Source of the DNA: a virus
IMG/VR virus record: IMGVR_UViG_3300013094_000272
Location: 1 to 24,555 of that record
DNA length: 24,555 nucleotides
Reading direction: 5' to 3' (one strand)
Shown here piece by piece: positions 13,883-22,300 of the stretch. Numbering within the stretch: the first letter of the stretch is position 1; each line of letters starts with the position of its first letter. The notes beneath the pieces were generated by a model that saw only the letters and a program-made list of their open reading frames with translations, was not told where the DNA came from and did no database searches. Made by a program: the position numbers and the translations under genes.

Positions 13883-16386
13883 GATTTAACAATAGTAGTA
13901 TGGCTCTTCTGGATATTCCAGATTTACCTGAACGCGCTTTTATTCGTAAAGCGGTTGGCGGCATTATTCCTCAAGGCGGTGGTGGGGGCGGTAGCCCTGC
14001 CCCTGCTCCTCAATCCACTACAAATACTACAAATACATCTAACATACCGACCTATGCTCAGCCTTATGTAGAGAATATGTTGGCGGCTACTCAGGCTCAG
14101 TTGTTTCAGACAACTCCTGGTGGCACAGATGCACAAGGTAACCCAATACAAAACATTACGGGGTTTGCTCCATATCAAGCTTATGGTTCAGTAAATCCTG
14201 ATGGAACTACAGCTTCACCAACACAAGCTGCTCAAGCAGCCGTAGCGAGTTTTCAGCCTATGCAAACACAGGCTCAGCAAGGGATTGCTGGGTTACAAAA
14301 TCCACACACATATAACCAAGCATTGGGTGTAACTGGGCAAGGTATTGGTCAAGCTGGTATGTATGGGCAACTAGGCGCTCAAGCAGGTTTGGGTTATGGG
14401 CAACAAGCTACTGATCCAAATGCAGTTGCAGCTTACATGAATCCGTATATAGAGAATACGTTGACTCCGTCCATGCAGTTGCTTAATCAGCAATACGGCA
14501 TACAACAAGCTGCTAACCAAGGAAGACAAACACAAGCAGGCGCATTTGGCGGTAGCCGTGGTAGTCTAGAAAATTCTTTGAATCAACAAAATCAAATGTT
14601 GGCTCAGAACCAATTAGTTGGTAATGCTTTTAATCAGGCATATAACACAGCCAATCAAAATATGCAAGCTGCGGCTGGTCTTGGTATGCAAGGCGCCCAA
14701 GCTGGTTTAGCTGGGAATGCTCAACAAATGGCTGCGGCAAGTCAACTTGCTAATCTTGGTCAGCAACAACAAACTAATCAAGAAAATATTTACGGATTGC
14801 AAAATCAATACGGCGCACAGCAGCAAGCCTATAACCAAAGCGTTATCAATCAGGCGATGCAAAATTATGCAAATGCTCAGCAGTATCCAATTATGGAGCT
14901 GGGCACAATGTCAAATATGTTGCGTGGTCTGCCTATGCAAGCTACGACTACCAATCAATTCCAAGCTACACCTAGTCCTTTATCTCAAATAATTGGTGCG
15001 GCAGGCGTAGGTTCTACGCTTAGTGCTTTGACTAAAGGCAGTAAAAAAGGCGGCCTCCAAAAAGATACAACTGGTATCAATTCATATGATGTTGGCGGAG
15101 CTATTCGCGCTGATTTGGAAAACATGCCGACCGATGCGCTAGAAGATGAATTAAAGAAAACACAAAGTCCAATTATTAAATCTGATATTCAACAGATCAT
15201 GGCTATGCGCAGTGCAGTACCTCAGTCTAAGTCTGGCGGTATCATGTCTTATGAGGGTGGGGGTACACCGCAAGCTCCTGGTGGCGCAAATGAAGGTAAT
15301 GCAGGTGAAGAAGAAGCCGCTAGATATGTTGCTGCTAACCCAGGTATATTAGGCGCCTCAACAGCCCCAGCACAACCGCCTACTCCTCAACAACAGCAAG
15401 CTCAGTTAGATCAACAAGCTGTAGCAGGAATAACTCAGATAACTGATCCAACAGAAAGAGCATTGGCGCAAGCTAATTGGAATAGAGCTGCAAAAGAAGC
15501 GGCTATGACCCCAGATGAACGCATGGATATACAACAGAAGTTGTATGATAAATATCTTGGTAAAGATACAACCTTAGATGAATTAACAAAAGAAAAAGCC
15601 AATGCAAGAGCAGAAGGTGAACGTCAACGTCAGCTTCGTCTAGGACAATTCTTTGCGTCATGGGGCTCAATGCCTGGCCCTACACTTGTGGCTGGACTTA
15701 GCGCGTTTGCTAAAACTGTTCCTAGTATGATTGCAGATTCAGATAAGCAAGCTGAAATTATGCACAAGCTTGATGACTCTATCATCCAGGTTAATCGTGC
15801 TGACCGTCTACGTAAGATGGGCATGATCAATGAAGCTGATAAAGAGACCAAAGATGCTCAAGCCAATGTATATAGAATCAATGAAGACATTAATAAGATT
15901 GTAATTAGGCAACGACAAGAAGCTGCTAAGCGCGCTGAAGAGCAAGAAAAACGTAAATGGGAAACATCAGAAAAAGCACTTGATAGAGCAAGCCGTGAAA
16001 AAGAAGCAGGCATACATGCGGCTGGTGTTAAAGCAGGATATGAATTACAAGATACTCGTGATCTAAGAAATAATTTGGCTAAGTTTAGTGCTCAAGAAGA
16101 AGCTATAAGAACACATTTAGATAAAATAAAAGCTGATCCTATGTATAAAGTTAATTTACAAACTTTAAATAGAGCAGATGCTACGCCAGAACAAAAATCT
16201 GCAGCTCAAAATTATATTAACACTCAAACGGGTGAATATAATGAAAATAGATTATTAGAAACTCAATTGATGAGACAAGCTATTGAAAAAGAATTAATGG
16301 GTAAAGATAAAAATTATAAGCCTTCTAATTCTGGTTCTAGTTCTAGTTCTGGGTCCGCTAAAGATTTAAGCAAATACGATAAATAG
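13879..16386 (+). CDS. Gln/Ala-rich internal (core/ejection-type) virion protein
   Basis: An 835-residue protein; GAGG stands seven bases before ATG 13879 (a second Met lies at residue 8). After a Gly/Pro-rich start (residues 30-45) comes a Gln/Ala/Asn-rich helical region (about 120-340) with AAYMNPYIENTLTPSMQLLN and AGAFGGSRGSLENSL, patterns known from internal proteins of aquatic phages. The middle holds GG motifs (KKGGLQKD, SKSGGIMSYEGGG). About 585-660 reads FASWGSMPGPTLVAGLSAFA and VNRADRLRKMGMINEADKE, followed by a long charged coiled coil (about 660-800) and a Ser-rich tail. No enzyme motif is visible. Place before the giant protein and composition suggest a core or DNA-ejection protein. 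Confidence 0.68.
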   Translation: MRFNNSSMALLDIPDLPERAFIRKAVGGIIPQGGGGGGSPAPAPQSTTNTTNTSNIPTYAQPYVENMLAATQAQLFQTTPGGTDAQGNPIQNITGFAPYQAYGSVNPDGTTASPTQAAQAAVASFQPMQTQAQQGIAGLQNPHTYNQALGVTGQGIGQAGMYGQLGAQAGLGYGQQATDPNAVAAYMNPYIENTLTPSMQLLNQQYGIQQAANQGRQTQAGAFGGSRGSLENSLNQQNQMLAQNQLVGNAFNQAYNTANQNMQAAAGLGMQGAQAGLAGNAQQMAAASQLANLGQQQQTNQENIYGLQNQYGAQQQAYNQSVINQAMQNYANAQQYPIMELGTMSNMLRGLPMQATTTNQFQATPSPLSQIIGAAGVGSTLSALTKGSKKGGLQKDTTGINSYDVGGAIRADLENMPTDALEDELKKTQSPIIKSDIQQIMAMRSAVPQSKSGGIMSYEGGGTPQAPGGANEGNAGEEEAARYVAANPGILGASTAPAQPPTPQQQQAQLDQQAVAGITQITDPTERALAQANWNRAAKEAAMTPDERMDIQQKLYDKYLGKDTTLDELTKEKANARAEGERQRQLRLGQFFASWGSMPGPTLVAGLSAFAKTVPSMIADSDKQAEIMHKLDDSIIQVNRADRLRKMGMINEADKETKDAQANVYRINEDINKIVIRQRQEAAKRAEEQEKRKWETSEKALDRASREKEAGIHAAGVKAGYELQDTRDLRNNLAKFSAQEEAIRTHLDKIKADPMYKVNLQTLNRADATPEQKSAAQNYINTQTGEYNENRLLETQLMRQAIEKELMGKDKNYKPSNSGSSSSSGSAKDLSKYDK

Positions 16387-16394
16387 GATTAGTT

Positions 16395-19300
16395 ATGGCC
16401 TTTGATTATTTAGGTGCTATAAAAGACGGTTATACAGAATCCGAGATCAATGATTATTTGGCGGGTAAACATAACTTTGATATAAATGCTGCTAGAAAAG
16501 ATGGCGTTGATGAAAGAAGTATTCGCCAGCATTTAATGTCTAAATCTTCTGCGCCTAAAGTAGAAGAGCCCAAAGAACAAAAAGGTCCTAAAGTACTGGA
16601 TGAAAACGATACATCTAGTGATTTCTTACGTGGTCTTGGTAATACGCCTGGTTCAATTGAAGAAACATATGGTGCAGCTAAGGCATTAACAGGGCTTGCG
16701 GCTAAAAAACTTGGCGCTGATCAATTTGGTCAAGAGGTTATAAAGTCTGGCCTAGAGCATATGGAGTCTGGCAAAGCTAGACAAACTGTTAAAAGAACTG
16801 ATGACTTTGAAGAAGCTTGGCATAAAGGTATTGGCGCAGTCGTAACAGATTGGTTGCCATATCAGATGGGAGCTGGTGTTGGTAATCTTGCCGAGGCTGG
16901 AGCATTTTCATTAATTGGAGCTGGTGTTGGCGCAGCTACAGGCGCTGGTGTTGGTGCGGTTCCTGGTGCAATTGCTGGTGCGCTATCTAGAAAATTGGCT
17001 GAGCGTGGTATTGAGGCAGCGGCTAAAGAAGTATTAGAGAAAACCATAGCTGAAGAGGTAGCAAAAGGCGCTACAAAAGAAGTCGCCAAAGATGCAGGTA
17101 AGGCTGCAGCAAAAGCGTTTACTGAAGCGCAAGGTAAAAAAATACTAACTGAACAGGCTTTAGCGAGTACATATAAATCTGCTGCAGCTAGGGAACTTGG
17201 TACAACTGCAGGTCAAATAGCTCAAGCTGGTATGCACGGTGCTGGTGAGGTTATGGGTCGGGTGTTGGATGAGGCTGATAAAAATGGCACTGACATTAAC
17301 GATATAAATCTAGGTCGAGTGTTGCCTGCGGCATTAGTCCATGCTGTGGGTGATTATATTAATGAGCGAGTCGGACTTGGCGCGTTAAAAATTGGCGAAG
17401 GCGCATCTAAGAGTCTTGTTACTGAGATACTTAAACGCATAGCGGTAACGGGTGCTAAAGAGACAGGCGGCGAAGAAATACAAACTATAGCAGAGCGCCT
17501 TGGTGCAAATTTATCTTTGACAGATGCTGAGGCAATTAGTGATTATGTTAATACTGCAGCTGCTTCATTTGGTATGTCTGTTATTCCATCAAGCGTTGGT
17601 GGATACCGTGCGCAAGCAAGCGCAAAACAAAATGTAATTAATGCGGGTAAGACGCAAGAACAGAATTCAGATATCCAACAAGATTCGCAAGCAGATAAAG
17701 ACGCCACTAAAGAATTAAAAAGTACGTTACTTCCTGAGCATTTAAATATTCTTAAGCCAGCGGTTGATGATAAAGGTAATCCTTTAGCTGAGATGTCTGA
17801 TGCTACGGCAGAAGGATTAAAGAACGTAAATAGTACCGCTAATTTAAGTATTGACCAAGTTGCTGCGGCTAATCCGAATGCGCCTACAGAATTCCAAGAG
17901 GACAAAAATAATCCACTTAAAAAAGGAGAAGTTAATCTTGGATTGGAAGACTTAAATAAAAAACTTGATGATTTAAACGCAAGAACAAGTTTTAGAGATA
18001 CTAAACATGAAGAAAATGTTAAGAAACAAATAGAGCGTCTTACTGCTAAACGTGATTATTTACAAGGAGTTTCAAATGCTGAGCAGCCTAACGGACCGCC
18101 AAGTGGAACTAGCACTGGAGTGGCAGGCACAACCGATCAAGGACAGCCCGCCGCAGGAACTACCGGACCTGACACAGATGGAGTGGTTTCTACTGGGCAG
18201 AATGCTGGAGTGCCTAATGCTGGAACGATCACAAAACCCCCTACAGTAAAGAAACCCAAATCAGCAGAACCATCTGTTAAATTACAGTCAAAAATAAATC
18301 GTCTTTCAGATCAAATAGATGAACTAAGAGATGCGGGTATTCCTGATACTAATTCTAGATTGGCAAAGTTAGTAACAGATCGTGATAAGTTAAAAGGTAA
18401 ACAACAATTTACTAATACTGATGACGGTCTATTTGCGCATAGAAATGTTAGTGATATTTTAGATGAAGATCCTGATGCAAGACTTTATGCTACTCCACCT
18501 AAAGATAATTCTCCTGTCTTCAAATATGATGCAACTAAGTCTATGGCAGAGAATACTAAAGCTGCGATGGAGCTTCAACAGACTTATGAAAGACAGCAAG
18601 AAAAAGAACGTCTAGAAGCGCTCAATGAATCTAGATTAACGCCCGAAGAAATTGCTAAGAGGGAAAGAGATATAGAGGATCAATACCCGCTTGTTCGTGC
18701 TTTATATGAAGAAAACCAAAAACAAGTTGCGGCTGAACAAAAAGACCATAATAACAAACATGCGGAAATAAGTGATAGATTTAGTCAAGCCGAAAAAGAA
18801 CATGCGGCTTTGTCCAACGAACTTTTAGATATACAAGATCAAGTTGAATCTCTAGAAGAAAATGAACCAGATAATAAACAAGCTATTGCAGAGTTAAAAG
18901 AAAAAGAAAATGAAGCGCGCCGTAAAGAGGAAGAAGCTCTTGACAAATTGCTTGAAGTTGAGAATGAGCTAAAAGAACATGGGCCAGAGCATGGGTTATT
19001 ACCTGACTGGAATAGACTAAAAGGCGCAGCAAAAGACGTATATTTAAACAATCTTACTACAGGCAAAAAGTCTGCGGAGGAACATCGTGCCGAACACAGA
19101 AAAGCAGCACGTGCTTTGTTTGAATATATTAATGAGACTTCTGGTAGACATAACGGTTATAGGCAGCAAAAGCTTACCCCTGACCAAAAGCGCATGGTTA
19201 ATAACTATGAAGATAATCGTGAAGATGCACATAGAATATTTGGCGTAATATTCCCTCGTTGGGATAGACTTAGTAAAGAAGCTAAAGACGCATATTTAAA

Positions 19301-22300
19301 ATCTATTATTGATCATTCTGGAAAAGATTATGATCAGGCATTTTATGCGCTTGGCGTTCAACTTATTAATGAAAAGAAAAATCTGACGGATTCCCAGCGT
19401 CAAGCCGAGTTTGATAACATTAATAGATATAAGCGGGCTGCTGCTGCTATATCTGAAAAGAATCAAGCTGAATATGAAAAATTAAGAGAGAAGGTAGCTA
19501 GAAGTACTTCTCCTATTACACCTTATGTTGCTCAAAAATCTGCAGTGTCAAAAGGCATTGTGGGCATGATTAAGGATAATAATATTAATGGGGTTCTTAA
19601 GTCATTAAAAGAAGAACCTTTAGGCGGTGAGTCTGCGCTTGACGTAACGCCCAGAATGAATAAATTAATTGCTGGGTTACTTGGTAACTTGCAGTTAATG
19701 ACCCAAATAAAATTCGCCAAAGAAGGTGAATTACCAAATGATGTATTGGGTAAATATGATCCTAAGACTGATACCATAATCTATCAAAAAGATGGATTAA
19801 CCAAGTCTACTATTTTGCATGAGATTGTTCATGCAGGTACAGTTAAAATAATTCACCTAGTTAAAAGCGGGCAGACTGCATTGTTATCTGCTCAACAAAT
19901 ACTTGGCGTAAAACGCTTAGAAGAAATAATGAATCAGACCAAGGAAATCCTTGGCGATAGTTATCCTAAAGCCTATAAAAACTTGTATGAGTTTGTGGCA
20001 TATGCGATGACTAGTAAAACATTCCAGGACGAGTTACACAACTACGCGCCTAGCATATACCATAATGAGTTGTTTGCATCCGAACTTGGCACTAAACCTA
20101 CAGAAAGAGTAGAGAGTATTGCTGGTTCCATGTGGACTGCATTTACTAAAGCAGTTGCAAAAGTACTTGGCGTTACAAAAGGTAACATAGGTAAGAGCTC
20201 TAGGGCTAATTATTTACTAGAAGTATCTTCTGCATTTGAACAAATCTTATCTGTGCCGCAACCAGGTATGGATATAAGTGAAACTTTACATGCTACTAAA
20301 CAACCAGCTACACCTAAAATAGTTACAAAAGGTATATCTAAAAATTCTATACTTGATGATAATAATGCAGCATACACAGAAAAGAATCCTGTACCTAAAA
20401 CTTTAGCTCAAAAAATACTCCATAACTTTAGTTATGAGGGCATGAAAAATATCGCTACTAACTTTGTTAACGAGCGCTATGAAGCCAAGGTATTGCAAGA
20501 TCAATGGGATGCGGTTGATAGAATTGTTAGAGATACCCAGAAAAACTTTAATAACTTTTATGATTATCTTACTACATCAGGATCTGAGGCTAGGAATTAT
20601 TTTGTTAAATATTTAAGTGATGCGTCAAATGAAGCAGATGTAGCCGTTGCAGATTTTGCAAATAGCCTAGGCATATCTGTTGATGTAGCGAGAGAAAGGC
20701 TACATAAAATTGCTGAAATGTTTGGCGAAAAAGAACGCCGTCATATTAAATGGCTACTGTTTGTACCACTATCAACTAAAAATGTTTTAAATAATGGTAC
20801 GCTTAATCCAGCTGAGCGTCGTGTTCAGTTAATAGGTGATAGGTCTAAGGGCATACCAGGTATAGTAGATCAGGTTGCTTTAACGCCAAGCCAACAAAAA
20901 CAAATTCGCGCAGAGTTAGAAATGCTTGCTAAGAATTATGCTGATCCTGCGGGATATGGCGGTATATATAAAAATCAATCCATCAATGAAAATGCTGATG
21001 AATACAATGCCGTTGGTTTAAGTGTGCATGATGTAGCCGCACGTGAAAAAGAATACAACCATCCAGATAACGCCACAATGAAACAGGGCGCTGAAAAAGT
21101 ATTTGCGGCTATGAAAAAGATTACAGATGCCACAAAAGAACTTAATAAGATATCTGGATTCTGGTCATTCCCTGTTAGTAATATTACAGGAATATATGAT
21201 TATCAGCGCTATTTGCCATTTAAAGGGTTACCAAAACATACTGAAGAAGACATGGCACTTGATCCTAATATGAGAGGTAAAGGTCGTGAATTCCAAGAAA
21301 TTGTGCAGCAAGCTAAAGGGCGTACTAGCGTTGCTGATGATCCTATACTTCAAGCTATGGTTGATTCTGTTAAAGCAGCAGGTAGAGCTGGTCGCGCTAA
21401 TCTTACACAATCACTTAAAAATGCACTGCCTTTCCATAAAGATTTAAATCCACAAGGTACTGGAATTATTAAAGGCGAAATTAAAAAACATATCCCATAT
21501 GCTGAACGCGAAACAGTTGACTTAAAACAATTTAAAGGTGGGCGTAATATATTACATTACAACAAGGATGGAAGTATTGACGTTCTTGCAATCCAAGAAG
21601 GTAAAATTTTAGATGCTGTACGTCGTACTTATTCTGAAACCAACCCTATGGTAGACCTTGCTAATAGAATTACAGGATTCTTTGGTAAACAACATACTCG
21701 CTATAACTTTCAGTTTGCTCCATTAAACTTTACCCGAGATGCTTTAACCAATGCGTTTTTTATTGGCGCTAAATATGGCCCTGCAGCTGCCGCTGGTTTT
21801 GTTAAAGAAATGACAAATCAAATTGTTGTGCATAATGGTATGCCTAAAGCGATGGAGATTGCGTTCTTGCATGAGCGGGGCGATGCGGTTAGCCAGAAGA
21901 AATTAGATAACTACAGCAATAAAAAACATCCTAGCTACGATCCTTATAAAGCAGCTATGATTGAATATATTAATAAAGGAGGTAAAACTACTCATCTTCA
22001 TGGATTTACTTTAAAGTCTCAGCTTGATGAATTATCTAAAGAAGTAGGGCGTTCTGGTATTGTTCGCAGCAAAGAACAATTTGAAAAGCTTATTGATACT
22101 TGGACAGACATGTTTGAGTTTGCAAGCCGCGCCGCTGCATACAAGATACTTAAAGATAAAGCTTACCAAAAAGCAATAAAAGAAAATAATTCTGAAGAAG
22201 TTGCCAACCAAATTGCTATAGCTAAAGCAGTTGCAGAGACTAAGAACCTTGCTAACTTCGAACAAGTTGGTAAATATGGTAAGGCGCTTGGTGCGGTATA

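Noticed and set aside
14717-14992. 91-residue same-strand shifted frame within the gene at 13879
   Set aside because: Lys/Leu/Cys-rich product of shifting a CAA/CAG-rich gene; no Shine-Dalgarno sequence, unlike the frame at 18076.
17543-17905. 120-residue antisense frame within the giant gene
   Set aside because: Shadow of the main frame; no operon context on that strand.
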